From Chryseobacterium lactis (GTDB taxonomy: Bacteria; Bacteroidota; Bacteroidia; Flavobacteriales; Weeksellaceae), in contig NZ_CP033924.1 in NCBI RefSeq assembly GCF_003815875.1, forward strand, positions 186,001 to 250,000: a stretch of 64,000 bases of DNA. The letters run 5' to 3'. Of this stretch, positions 53,738 through 62,243 are shown in pieces. Below the pieces are notes generated by a model, which did not search any database, was not told the origin of the DNA, and was given only the letters and a program-made list of their open reading frames with translations. The position numbers were made by a program, and so were the translations under genes. Numbering within the stretch: position 1 is the stretch's first letter; each line of letters starts with the position of its first letter.

Positions 53738-54316
53738 CTAGCTTTTTACAATTTTCCTGCGAACCCTGCTCAGAGATTCAGGAGTTACCCCGAGATAAGC
53801 TGCCATCTGAATATTGGTAATGCGATGTGCTGTTTGGGGATATTTCTTTAAAAATTCAAGATAACGTTCTTCTGAAGATTTACTTAAATTATCAATAATC
53901 CTACGCTGCAATGCTATGATTGACATCTGAAACTTAAGTCTCATCAGTCTTTCAATTTCCGGAATTTCGGAATAAAGCTTTTCTTTATCTACTTTAGAAA
54001 TAATAAGGATTTCGCTGTCTTCAAGAGCCTGAATATTAAGTTTAGAAGGAATATTATTGATAAAACTGTCGATATCCGAAATCCACCAGTTTTCAATTCC
54101 AAAGTATAAAATTTGTTCATCTGCATTGCGGTCCGTATGAAAGACTTTAAAGCAACCATTTATTACAAATCCTTCATAATTACAAATACTTCCTTCTCTT
54201 AAAAGAAATTCTTTTTTCTTCACTTTCTGCACGGTAAAGGCATTGCAATATTTCTCCAGTTTTTCGTCTGAAATATCAATGTATTCTCTGATGTGTTTTT
54301 TTAAAGACTCAGTCAT
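53738..54316 (-). CDS. Crp/Fnr-family transcriptional regulator
   Basis: 192 residues. N-terminal cyclic-nucleotide-binding-like jelly roll: 'KKKEFLLREGSICNYEGFVINGCFKVF' and 'FGIENWWISDIDSFINNIPS'. It lacks the cAMP-contact PGE-x-x-G...R-T/S signature, so the ligand is unknown. C-terminal helix-turn-helix 'AHRITNIQMAAYLGVTPESLSRVRRKIV'. No Fnr-type cysteine cluster. This short form is very common in Bacteroidota, usually single-gene, and acts on unlinked targets. Confidence 0.9.
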   Translation of the reverse strand: MTESLKKHIREYIDISDEKLEKYCNAFTVQKVKKKEFLLREGSICNYEGFVINGCFKVFHTDRNADEQILYFGIENWWISDIDSFINNIPSKLNIQALEDSEILIISKVDKEKLYSEIPEIERLMRLKFQMSIIALQRRIIDNLSKSSEERYLEFLKKYPQTAHRITNIQMAAYLGVTPESLSRVRRKIVKS

Positions 54317-54329
54317 GATTTAAAAATAA

Positions 54330-54360
54330 AAAAAGGTTTAGAAAAATCCTAAACCTTTTT
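54330..54360 (-). terminator. Terminator of ribB
   Basis: Arms AAAAAGGTTTAG/CTAAACCTTTTT with a 7-nt loop. T-runs on both strands; placed to stop the leftward ribB transcript. Confidence 0.75.
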
Positions 54361-54417
54361 GTTATTATTCATCAATAAATTCCCAGCAAAGTTCATTCAT
54401 CATTGATTATTTTCTTA

Positions 54418-55539
54418 TTATAATTGTACCAGCTCCGTCACCTCTACATCATATCCTCCAACCTGAGGTTTGATATTTGGGTTTTGAGTGATTACTTTAA
54501 ACTTATTAATTCCCAGATTTTTTAAAATCTGTGTTCCGATACCGTAATCTCTGTAGTTATAAGCTAATGTAGGATGCTGCTCCTGTCCATCCTGATAGTT
54601 CAGGAATTGCTGAAGTTTTCTTAATGTATTTTCAGAATTAGAAACATTATTAATAAAAATAATAGCTCCTTTTCCTTCTTCATTTACCATACCGGTTACT
54701 TTTTCCAATAAGGGCTTTTCACCATTATTCAATCTTGTCAATACATCAAAATAAGAATCGGAAGACTGTACTCTTACCAAAACAGGCTCATCAACAGTCC
54801 ATGCTCCTTTTGTCAGTGCAAAGTGAATCTGGTCGTTAGAAGTCTCTCTGAAAGCATAGAAATCAAACTCACCGTAGTGCGTTTTCACTTTTTTCTCCTC
54901 AAGTCTTTCTACCAAGTTTCCTTTTTTAAGTTGATAATGAATCAAATCTTCAATGGAAACGATCTTCATATCGTGCTTTTGAGCGAAAGCGTGAAGTTCA
55001 GGCAGACGGGACATAGTACCGTCTTCATTCATAATCTCACAGATTACTCCTCCTTCTTTCAAGCCAGCCAAGTGCGTAAGGTCAATCGCTGCTTCAGTAT
55101 GTCCTGCTCTTTTTAGTACCCCTCCTTTTCTTGCACGAAGCGGGAAGATATGTCCGGGTCTCATAAAATCTGTAGGCTTGGATTTTTCATCCATCAAAGC
55201 TAAAATTGTTTTTGCTCTGTCTCCAGCAGAAATACCTGTAGAAGTTCCGTTACCTAAAAGGTCAACAGATACTGTAAAAGCAGTTTCTTTAGGATCGCTG
55301 CTTCTGCTTACCATTACCTCTAATCCTAATTCGTCACATCTTTTTTCAGGAAGTGGCATACAGATAAGTCCTCTTCCGTGAAGAGCCATAAAATTGATAA
55401 TTTCCGGCGTTGTTAACTCTGCCGCACAAAGAAAATCACCTTCATTTTCTCTGTCTTCATCATCTACTACTATTATTATTTTACCATTTCTAAGGTCTTC
55501 TATAGCCTCCGGAATAGTATTTAATTTAATATCGGACAT
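54418..55539 (-). CDS. ribB: 3,4-dihydroxy-2-butanone-4-phosphate synthase RibB with degenerate GTP cyclohydrolase II domain
   Basis: 373 residues. N-terminal DHBP synthase domain (1-205) is complete: metal/acid loop 'VVDDEDRENEGDFLCAAE', 'HGRGLICMPL', 'STGISAGDRAKTI' and 'RPGHIFPLRARKGGVLKRAGHTEAA'. Makes the four-carbon unit of riboflavin from ribulose-5-phosphate. The rest (205-373) is shaped like GTP cyclohydrolase II, but the zinc Cys cluster (usual S-L-R-C-D-C-G) is replaced by 'SDSYFDVLTRLNNGEKPL', and the catalytic motifs are gone. It still ends with the typical 'YGIGTQILKNLGI'. So RibA activity should come from another gene. Promoter at 55558-55589, leader about 12 nt, no FMN riboswitch. 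Confidence 0.93.
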   Translation of the reverse strand: MSDIKLNTIPEAIEDLRNGKIIIVVDDEDRENEGDFLCAAELTTPEIINFMALHGRGLICMPLPEKRCDELGLEVMVSRSSDPKETAFTVSVDLLGNGTSTGISAGDRAKTILALMDEKSKPTDFMRPGHIFPLRARKGGVLKRAGHTEAAIDLTHLAGLKEGGVICEIMNEDGTMSRLPELHAFAQKHDMKIVSIEDLIHYQLKKGNLVERLEEKKVKTHYGEFDFYAFRETSNDQIHFALTKGAWTVDEPVLVRVQSSDSYFDVLTRLNNGEKPLLEKVTGMVNEEGKGAIIFINNVSNSENTLRKLQQFLNYQDGQEQHPTLAYNYRDYGIGTQILKNLGINKFKVITQNPNIKPQVGGYDVEVTELVQL

Positions 55540-55557
55540 TTTTACTTTTTATTTGTG

Positions 55558-55589
55558 CAAAGATACTTATAAAAATAAGCATCTGCCAA
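55558..55589 (-). promoter_or_regulatory. ribB promoter
   Basis: Minus strand TTG (55589-55587), 21 bp, TATCTTTG (55565-55558). Matches the Bacteroidota consensus; start point about 12 nt before ATG 55539. Confidence 0.65.
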
Positions 55590-55606
55590 TTAATATGAAC
55601 GGTTTA

Positions 55607-56611
55607 TTAGGCTTTGGATAATGAGTTGGCTGCCTCTCTGAAAATTTCGTAAGATCTTAGTCTTTTCTGGTGATCATAAATATGGGAATTGATCATCACC
55701 TCATCTACATTGAACTTTTCCTGAAAATCTTTAAGCTTTTCCTGAATTTCAGCCCGATCCCCAATAAATGTATATCTCAACTTCTGCAAAACCATCGATT
55801 TTTCCATAGGCGACCATATGTCATCCATATCATCAACCGGTGGGGCAAAAGGCTTTCTGTCATTTCTTACAATATTAATGAACGCCTGAAATAATGTTGT
55901 TGAAATTTTGTGTGCCTCTTCAGAAGTATCCGCAGCAACTCCATTGACACAGGCAATGATATAAGGTTTATCTGAGTATTTTGAAGGTTCAAAATTTTCT
56001 CTGTATATTTTAAAAGCCATTTCCATCTGTTCAGGAGCAAAATGTCCTGCAAAGGCATATGGCAAACCAAGCTCAGCAGCCAGCCACGCACTATCTGTAC
56101 TGGATCCTAAAATATAAAGCGGAACATCAAGGCCCTCTCCGGGAATCGCACGAACCATTGCATCAGCATTTTCTTTGGAAAAATACCGTTGAAGCTCAAG
56201 AATTTGCCTTGGAAACTGCTCGTTGATAATGGCAGGATTTCTTCCCAACGCCTGAGCCGTTAATCCATCAGTTCCGGGTGCTCTTCCCAGTCCGAGATCT
56301 ATTCTTCCCGGAAAAAGAGATTCCAGGGTTCCAAATTGTTCTGCAATAACCAGAGAGCTGTGGTTAGGTAACATGATACCACCCGATCCTACTCTGATTT
56401 TTTTTGTTCCATTGGCGATAAAACCGATTAAAACCGAAGTTGCCGAGCTGGCAATACTTTCCATGTTATGGTGCTCAGCAAGCCAGAATCTTTTATAGTC
56501 TAAGTTTTCAGTATGATTAGCCAGAGACAGGCTATCCTGAAAAGTATCATGAATGCTTTTATCTTGTTTTACCGGAGCAAGATCTAAAACAGAAATTTCA
56601 AAATTTTTCAT
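55607..56611 (-). CDS. LLM class flavin-dependent oxidoreductase
   Basis: 334 residues, bacterial luciferase-like TIM barrel. 'ISVLDLAPV' at the N-terminus, 'RFWLAEHHNMESIASSATSV', 'IRVGSGGIMLPNHSSLVIAEQFGTLE', 'FPGRIDLGLGRAPGTD' and 'LGSSTDSAWLAAELGLPYAF' are typical of the YhbW-like subgroup (about 330 residues). Uses FMNH2 for monooxygenation; substrate unknown. Lies just upstream of ribB on the same strand (67 bp), but ribB has its own promoter. Confidence 0.92.
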   Translation of the reverse strand: MKNFEISVLDLAPVKQDKSIHDTFQDSLSLANHTENLDYKRFWLAEHHNMESIASSATSVLIGFIANGTKKIRVGSGGIMLPNHSSLVIAEQFGTLESLFPGRIDLGLGRAPGTDGLTAQALGRNPAIINEQFPRQILELQRYFSKENADAMVRAIPGEGLDVPLYILGSSTDSAWLAAELGLPYAFAGHFAPEQMEMAFKIYRENFEPSKYSDKPYIIACVNGVAADTSEEAHKISTTLFQAFINIVRNDRKPFAPPVDDMDDIWSPMEKSMVLQKLRYTFIGDRAEIQEKLKDFQEKFNVDEVMINSHIYDHQKRLRSYEIFREAANSLSKA

Positions 56612-57014
56612 ATCGACATATTAATTTTTTCAAAAGGTGATAAGGAATCTCCTTTGTGAAATTCATAATTATAAATTGGGTCTTAAAAAACCAGACAAAT
56701 GTATAACATAAAAATTGCATTAGTTACTTTTTGTAATTGATAGGATTGATTGATGAGTTCATGAAAAAACTATTAAAAAATAATTTTTATTATCAATTTT
56801 ATTTGTAGGACAAATTTCGCCGTCATCAGTATATTTAAGAACAAAAGTCATCATATAAATAATTTTGTAAATCAATACAAAAACCCAAATACGACAATCC
56901 ATAACCAAATCAATATTTTAACATTAATAAATCATTAAAAAGAGAAATAAAATAGTATATTCGTATAGAAAAAGAAAAAACAGATTGCCTTTTCACACCA
57001 TTAAAAATACGTAT
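56612..57014. other. AT-rich divergent intergenic region
   Basis: About 400 bp between two divergent genes. Very AT-rich with runs of A and T; an imperfect promoter box (TATATTCG) near 56956 may serve the protease gene. No ORF, hairpin or repeat of note seen. Confidence 0.5.
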
Positions 57015-57851
57015 ATGAACAAAAAAATTTATGGCTTATTCAAAGCTAACAAGGCAGCTTTTGCTGGTTTTATCATTTTTGCAGCCCTTACCTCTTGCAG
57101 TAAAAGCAATGAGGAAATCACGGCAGAGACTCAGGCTAATGCTTTAAATATTGAAAGCATACAAAAGGGTCAACTCAACGGACAGGCAATTACTTATATC
57201 AAGAAAGACGGAAAGAATTTTTTCCAGGGAGATATTGTTCTTACCGATCAGCAATTAGCGGGAGATAATTCAGCTAATAAAGGAGGAGCAACCCTTTCAA
57301 GATGGCCGGGTGGTAAAATCTATTATACGGTTGCCAGTAATATGGGCTCTATAAACGCAAATAAAATTACCTCTGCAGTAAGTGAGTATAATACAAAGAC
57401 GAATGTCCAATGGATCCCCCGCACCAATCAGACAAATTATGTACAATTTATTTTTGGAAGTTCATCAGGAGCAGATGGATGGGCTAACATTGGATATCAG
57501 GGTGGAAAACAGACTATTTCTCTGGATCAATATATTTCTGTAGGATCGGTCATTCATGAAATGGGTCATGCCGTTGGACTTTATCACGAGCATGCCCGTA
57601 AAGACAGAGATCAATATGTAAGTATCCAGTGGAATAATATTCAGGATGGACAGGCTTATAACTTCAACATCTATAATTCCGGAACAGATATAGGTGTTTT
57701 CAATATAAATTCAGTGATGATGTATTGGCCCAATTCTTATTCTAAAAATGGGCAACCAACAATTAAGAGAGCTGATAATACTAATTTCACTTACAACAGA
57801 AACGGGTTTACAACCGGAGATATTAATACTATCAATGCGATGTATCCTTAA
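57015..57851 (+). CDS. M12A (astacin) metalloprotease lipoprotein, flavastacin-like
   Basis: 278 residues from ATG 57015 (MNKKIYGLFKANKAAFAG...LTSC); the frame is open ten codons further, but the signal starts here. Lipobox Cys28. Prodomain to about 95; catalytic domain from 'RWPGGKIYYTVAS'. Zinc motif HEMGHAVGLYHEH at 181-193 (His181, His185, His191, Glu182) and the Met-turn 'SVMMYWPNSYSKNG' with Tyr are the astacin signature. Flavastacin of Elizabethkingia is the closest relative I know, though longer. Being a lipoprotein, it may act on the cell surface and not as a free enzyme. Confidence 0.93.
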   Translation: MNKKIYGLFKANKAAFAGFIIFAALTSCSKSNEEITAETQANALNIESIQKGQLNGQAITYIKKDGKNFFQGDIVLTDQQLAGDNSANKGGATLSRWPGGKIYYTVASNMGSINANKITSAVSEYNTKTNVQWIPRTNQTNYVQFIFGSSSGADGWANIGYQGGKQTISLDQYISVGSVIHEMGHAVGLYHEHARKDRDQYVSIQWNNIQDGQAYNFNIYNSGTDIGVFNINSVMMYWPNSYSKNGQPTIKRADNTNFTYNRNGFTTGDINTINAMYP

Positions 57852-57870
57852 ACAAGCCTATTATATTATT

Positions 57871-57906
57871 AAAAGGAAAGGAATTTTTTATAATTCCTTT
57901 CCTTTT
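57871..57906. terminator. Bidirectional terminator
   Basis: Perfect 15-bp arms AAAAGGAAAGGAATT/AATTCCTTTCCTTTT with a 6-nt loop, between convergent protease and helicase genes. It overlaps the last codons of the helicase gene. Confidence 0.85.
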
Positions 57907-60020
57907 TCTTTTTTAAAATTAAAATGATTGATCAGAATCCTGATTTCATTAAATTCAAAAGTGCTTGGCAAAGCATTCTTCCACTCTGTCAGCGTTTCAT
58001 GAGAATTTTTATAGAATTCTGTTTCAAAGGCCTTGATCTTGTCTGAGGTGATAACTCTTGAGATGTCCAACAATCCCTGCTCAGCAAATTTAGCAAGATG
58101 TCCAATAACAGTTTCTTTTACCAGCCCTCTTTCCAAAGCAATTTCACCGATAGTTTTACCCTGTTCAAATAATTGAAAAGTCAACACCTGCGAAGGAACT
58201 TTTGCGATCTTCAGATTGATTTCTTTATCATTTTTTTCATCTAAAAGTTTAGTTTCAAGCAAATGAATTTCTTTCAGACTATTCAGATATTCTTCTACAT
58301 CTTCGAGCCAGTCTCTGAATTCTTCGTTATATTGTTTCAACCCTTTTGCTCCTTTTATTTCAGCATAAAACTCTTTTAAAGGATTGAATATTTTATCTCT
58401 GGTTTCCGTAAAGAAAAAGTTAACGGCTCCTTTGGTTTTATTTTCAATTTCTGACCATTCTTCTTTTTGTTCAATAAAATTATTGACTTTCTGGAAAATA
58501 ATACGCTCCAGTTTTTCAAAGATTTTTCCAAGATTTACAGCTTCATGCTTTAATTGAAGATACATTTGATTGGTTTTCACATGATCAATATTTTTGGTAA
58601 CAACGGAAAGTTTGTTCCAATCTTCAACTTCTTTTAAAAACCATAAACAATCGATCGTACGAAGAACTTTTCTGATGCTGTAATCATATTTCTCCTGGTT
58701 AAGGATAGCCTCGACCTGATCATTAACCACGGTGTCTGTATGGAAATGAAGGATTCTGTTATCTTTAAAAATAACTTCAGGAGTAATTTTTGATTTTAAA
58801 ACAATTCCCTCCATCGTTCGGCAACGTGATAACGCAACATATACCTGACCGGCAGTAAAACTTTTTCCTGCATCGATAATTACTTTATCAAATGTTAACC
58901 CCTGACTTTTATGGATAGTAACCGCCCAGGCCAGTTTTATCGGAAATTGTTCAAAACTTCCCAATACTTCTTCTTTGATATTTTTATCAGTATCGAGAAA
59001 ATATTTTTTTTGTTCCCAGGTTTCCCTTTTAACGGTAATTTCCTGTTCGCTGCCTTCCAGAACAACACGAATCTCATCTTCATCTAAACCTATGACCTCA
59101 CCAAGCTTACCGTTGAAATATTTCTTTTCTCCGGAAATATCGTTCCTGATAAACATAATCTGCGATCCGATTTTCAATTCTAAAAACTGTTCATTTGGAA
59201 ACTGGTTCTCCTTGAAATCTCCGACAAGTTTTGCTTCGTAAGTCTTAGCATCAACCTTAATCTCAGTTAATTTTTCCTGATTGATCTCATCCGCCATTTT
59301 ATTGTGTGAACACAGATAGACATAGGATTCTTTGCCCATATCAAAGTCAGGATCATATCTTTTATTAAGATGATCAAAGTCGATACTTCCTACATCACCG
59401 TCACGGATAGCATTCAGAATCTCCAGAAATTCCTGGTCAGACTGCCTGTAAACTTTCGTCAGTTCAATGGTAACCAAAGGAATTTCTTTAATGGCATGAC
59501 TATCAAAAAAGAATGGAGAATTGTAGTACATTTTTAAAATATGCTCATCCCTCACCACCGGTGGAAGCTGAAACAAATCTCCAATGAACAACATTTGTGC
59601 TCCTCCAAATCTTTGATTATTTCTTCTGATAAATCGCAAAGAAAAATCCATCATATCAAGAACATCTGCTCTCAACATGGAAACCTCATCAATAATAATA
59701 ATCTCAACCTCTCTTAAAAGCTTGAGTTTATCTTTTCTATATTTAAAATGAGGCATCAGATCGGCAATATTATTCGCCAAACTGGTATCTATCCTTTCTG
59801 TAGTAGGAAGAAAGGTTCGCAACGGTAATCCAAACATAGAGTGAATTGTAACCCCACCTGCATTGATAGCTGCAATTCCGGTTGGAGCAATTACTATATG
59901 TTTCTTTTTAGTACGTCTTACAAAGTCATTAAGAAACGTGGTTTTACCTGTCCCGGCCTTCCCGGTCAGAAAAACACTTCTGTTGGTATATTCTATTAAG
60001 TCAAAAAAATGATTGTTCAT
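57888..60020 (-). CDS. Pif1-like helicase with C-terminal helix-turn-helix (HTH_40) domain
   Basis: 710 residues from ATG 60020 (MNNHFFDLIEYTNRSVF). The longest frame starts at a TTG in the promoter box and is rejected. Superfamily 1B helicase: Walker A 'GKAGTGKTT' (20-28), 'VIAPTGIAAINAGGVTIHSMF', Walker B 'IIIDEVSMLRADVLDMMD', 'FIGDLFQLPPV' and 'AWAVTIHKSQGLTFDKVIID', then 'QVYVALSRCR'. The C-terminal 300 residues are helical, with 'GKTIGEIALERGLVKETVIGHLAKF', an HTH_40-type domain also found at the ends of RecQ. Likely a DNA helicase for repair or fork restart. Confidence 0.92.
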   Translation of the reverse strand: MNNHFFDLIEYTNRSVFLTGKAGTGKTTFLNDFVRRTKKKHIVIAPTGIAAINAGGVTIHSMFGLPLRTFLPTTERIDTSLANNIADLMPHFKYRKDKLKLLREVEIIIIDEVSMLRADVLDMMDFSLRFIRRNNQRFGGAQMLFIGDLFQLPPVVRDEHILKMYYNSPFFFDSHAIKEIPLVTIELTKVYRQSDQEFLEILNAIRDGDVGSIDFDHLNKRYDPDFDMGKESYVYLCSHNKMADEINQEKLTEIKVDAKTYEAKLVGDFKENQFPNEQFLELKIGSQIMFIRNDISGEKKYFNGKLGEVIGLDEDEIRVVLEGSEQEITVKRETWEQKKYFLDTDKNIKEEVLGSFEQFPIKLAWAVTIHKSQGLTFDKVIIDAGKSFTAGQVYVALSRCRTMEGIVLKSKITPEVIFKDNRILHFHTDTVVNDQVEAILNQEKYDYSIRKVLRTIDCLWFLKEVEDWNKLSVVTKNIDHVKTNQMYLQLKHEAVNLGKIFEKLERIIFQKVNNFIEQKEEWSEIENKTKGAVNFFFTETRDKIFNPLKEFYAEIKGAKGLKQYNEEFRDWLEDVEEYLNSLKEIHLLETKLLDEKNDKEINLKIAKVPSQVLTFQLFEQGKTIGEIALERGLVKETVIGHLAKFAEQGLLDISRVITSDKIKAFETEFYKNSHETLTEWKNALPSTFEFNEIRILINHFNFKKEKGKEL

Positions 60021-60026
60021 CGTCGT

Positions 60027-60034
60027 CAAAAATA
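60027..60034 (-). promoter_or_regulatory. TATTTTTG box directly before the Pif1-like gene
   Basis: Minus-strand TAnnTTTG box ending 6 nt before ATG 60020; implies a leaderless or near-leaderless transcript. Confidence 0.45.
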
Positions 60035-60101
60035 CGGAAATGAATTGAATTTCTTACCTTGGCATAAGTTTTGAAAATTTTTAAAAAGAAAAAAAATTGT
60101 T

Positions 60102-60554
60102 GTGAAAAAGATTCATGTTTACTTCCCTGTCCTGGCATTATGCACTACGCTTTTCATCGTTTCATGTAATAGTTCTAAAAATTTAAATACCAATTTGCCG
60201 ATAGATATTGCAGATCGACCTGCAAATGAAGACAGTCAGAAATATGATCAGGCTCAGTTGGATAAACTTAAAGCGTCTATCGAGTCTGAAGTTTCCGGAG
60301 AAAAGTGTACAGATGCTAATGAGTGGACTTTTAGCCCGATGGGAATCAAATCGTGCGGTGGACCTCAGCAATACATTGCTTACCCTAAAGAACTGGAAAC
60401 CTCTATCCTTCCAAGAATCAATGAATACACAGATAAGGTCAGGATTTTTAATGAAAAATACAATGTTACCTCTGATTGTACGGTGGTTCCTCCGCCTACA
60501 TCTCTTAAATGTGTTCACGGAAAAATACGAATGATTACGGCAGACAGCAATTAA
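60102..60554 (+). CDS. Lipoprotein of unknown function
   Basis: 150 residues with a GTG start (GTG-AAA-AAG-ATT). Signal 'VYFPVLALCTTLFIVSC', lipobox Cys22. Mature part has four Cys, in 'EKCTDANEWTF', 'GIKSCGGPQQYIAYP', 'TSDCTVVPPPTSLKCVHG', which could form two disulfides. The 'CTDANEWTFSPMGIKSCGGPQQYIAYP' layout is known to me only from Bacteroidota hypothetical proteins, where the Gly-Gly-Pro-x-x-Y-Ile-Ala-Tyr words repeat. Function unknown; periplasmic or surface. Terminator at 60598-60625. Confidence 0.7.
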   Translation: MKKIHVYFPVLALCTTLFIVSCNSSKNLNTNLPIDIADRPANEDSQKYDQAQLDKLKASIESEVSGEKCTDANEWTFSPMGIKSCGGPQQYIAYPKELETSILPRINEYTDKVRIFNEKYNVTSDCTVVPPPTSLKCVHGKIRMITADSN

Positions 60555-60597
60555 AATAATAAAAGAAAGCAAAGGCTCAATATAATATCAAATCAAA

Positions 60598-60625
60598 AAA
60601 AGCTTCATCCGTGGATGAAGCTTTT
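60598..60625. terminator. Bidirectional terminator
   Basis: Perfect 13-bp arms AAAAGCTTCATCC/GGATGAAGCTTTT with a 2-nt loop, between convergent genes. Confidence 0.88.
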
Positions 60626-60652
60626 ATATTTATTAGTGATAACAAATCGTTC

Positions 60653-61189
60653 TTACAATTCGTAATCCTTCACATTTTCTTTATACCACGATGAGTACTT
60701 CACATAATTATCAGCAATTCTGTTGACCTCACCTTCCAGCAACTGAGCGTTGATATCTTTAATTTTCTTTGCCGGAACACCGCCCCAGACTTCTCCGGAT
60801 TTGATATGTGTTCCCTGAGTTACTACTGAACCTGCTCCAACGATAGAATTTTCTTCCACCAGGCAGTCGTCCATTACTATAGCTCCCATTCCGATCAATA
60901 CATTATCTTTAATAGTACATCCGTGAACAATAGCATTGTGCCCGATTGAAACATTATCTCCAATATTCAATGGATATTTTTGGTATGTACAATGCAACAT
61001 TGCATTATCCTGAACATTCACTTTATCACCCATTTTGATATAGTTTACATCTCCTCTGATCACGGCGTTATACCAAACGCTGCAGTCTCTTCCCATTGTA
61101 ACATCTCCAATGATGGTCGCTGTTTCAGCCAAGAAGGCATTCTCTCCGATCTGTGGTCTTTTTCCTAAAAGTTCTTTTACAAGTGCCAT
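60653..61189 (-). CDS. Gamma-class carbonic anhydrase family protein
   Basis: 178 residues, left-handed beta-helix of hexapeptide repeats. Three metal-type histidines: 'AMLHCTYQKYPLNIGDNVSIGHNAIVHGC'. 'RDCSVWYNAVIRGDVNYIKMGDKVNVQDN' is the family's central part. It lacks the acidic loop and proton-shuttle Glu of the methanogen Cam enzyme, as in the YrdA/PaaY group, so it may be a carbonic anhydrase or an acyltransferase-like scaffold. Cytoplasmic trimer expected. Divergent from nfu. Confidence 0.9.
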   Translation of the reverse strand: MALVKELLGKRPQIGENAFLAETATIIGDVTMGRDCSVWYNAVIRGDVNYIKMGDKVNVQDNAMLHCTYQKYPLNIGDNVSIGHNAIVHGCTIKDNVLIGMGAIVMDDCLVEENSIVGAGSVVTQGTHIKSGEVWGGVPAKKIKDINAQLLEGEVNRIADNYVKYSSWYKENVKDYEL

Positions 61190-61327
61190 AGTTTTAATTT
61201 GAAAATTTAAAAATAAGCCATATGAAAATTAGATTTTTACGACCTTCTAACTTCTAGTATCTACCTTCTAAATTAAAGCGATAGCAAAAATCTAACTCTC
61301 AATTTTCAGCTTCTAACTTCTAATGCG

Positions 61328-61335
61328 TATTTTTG
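61328..61335 (+). promoter_or_regulatory. TATTTTTG promoter box of the nfu-hemH operon
   Basis: TAnnTTTG box 22 bp before ATG 61357. It overlaps the TTG of the longest frame and decides the start. Confidence 0.5.
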
Positions 61336-61356
61336 TATCTCAAATTTAACGAAAAA

Positions 61357-62235
61357 ATGCGTACCGTACTTATAGAACCAACCGAAAACCCGAAAGTAAT
61401 GAAATTTGTTACTGATTACAATCTCATTCCCGGATCATTGGAGTTGGACAGAACCTCAGATGTTTCAGAGATTCCTTTAGCTCAGGAACTGTTTAATTAT
61501 CCGTTCGTGGAAAGAATTTTCATCACGGCTAATTTTGTTGCAGTAGCTAAACAAGATACCGTAGAATGGGAACATGTTGTGGAAAGTCTGAAAAATATAG
61601 TGGAAGACGAATTATTGGCTAACCCAAGAATTTATCTTCAGAAGAAAAAAGAAATGTATCAGATTTATGCTGAAATGACTCCTAATCCAAATGTAATGAA
61701 GTTTGTATCAAGCAAATTACTGATGGAAGGTTTCGTAGAAGTAAAAACGAAAGAAGCTGCCGAAGAAGTTCCTTTGGCTCAGGCTATTTTTAAAGAATTC
61801 GATTTTGTAACAGAAGTTTTTATTTCTGATAATTTTGTTGCTGTCACAAGAAATCATTCGGTAGAATGGCATCAGGTGATGATGACTGTACGTGCTCTTA
61901 TTGCGGATTATCTGCAAAACGGAGGCGAAATATCAAAAATTGAACCTCAGAAGCATGAAAATCCGGTTGAAAAAATCATTAACAGAGATTATACCGAAGA
62001 TGAGCAGAAAATTTCAGACATCTTAAATGAATATGTAGCTCCGGCTGTTGAAAATGATGGTGGAAAAATTTCTTTAATGGAATACGACCAGGCCAGCAAA
62101 ACAGCAAAAATGCTGTTACAGGGAGCTTGTTCGGGATGCCCTAGTTCTACTGCAACCTTGAAAAACGGAATTGAGAATATCTTAAAACAATTTGTTCCGG
62201 ATCTGGTAGAAAAAGTAGAAGCAGTAAACGGATAA
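61357..62235 (+). CDS. NifU/Nfu-family iron-sulfur scaffold with duplicated N-terminal domain
   Basis: 292 residues from ATG 61357 (MRTVLIEPTENPKVMKF). Two tandem Nfu N-terminal domains: 1-90 ('TENPKVMKFVTDYNL ... IPLAQELFNYPFVERIFI') and about 105-195 ('TPNPNVMKFVSSKLL ... VPLAQAIFKEFDFVTEVFI'). Then the NifU C-terminal domain (about 215-292) with the cluster motif Cys258-Ser-Gly-Cys261 and 'VEKVEAV'. Carries Fe-S clusters to client proteins in the cytoplasm. Most Nfu proteins have one N-domain. First gene of an operon with a flavin reductase and ferrochelatase, all iron/redox related. Confidence 0.93.
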   Translation: MRTVLIEPTENPKVMKFVTDYNLIPGSLELDRTSDVSEIPLAQELFNYPFVERIFITANFVAVAKQDTVEWEHVVESLKNIVEDELLANPRIYLQKKKEMYQIYAEMTPNPNVMKFVSSKLLMEGFVEVKTKEAAEEVPLAQAIFKEFDFVTEVFISDNFVAVTRNHSVEWHQVMMTVRALIADYLQNGGEISKIEPQKHENPVEKIINRDYTEDEQKISDILNEYVAPAVENDGGKISLMEYDQASKTAKMLLQGACSGCPSSTATLKNGIENILKQFVPDLVEKVEAVNG

Positions 62236-62243
62236 AAGTACCC

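Noticed and set aside
55540..55606. FMN riboswitch before ribB
   Set aside because: The predicted leader is only about 12 nt and no FMN-element motifs are present.
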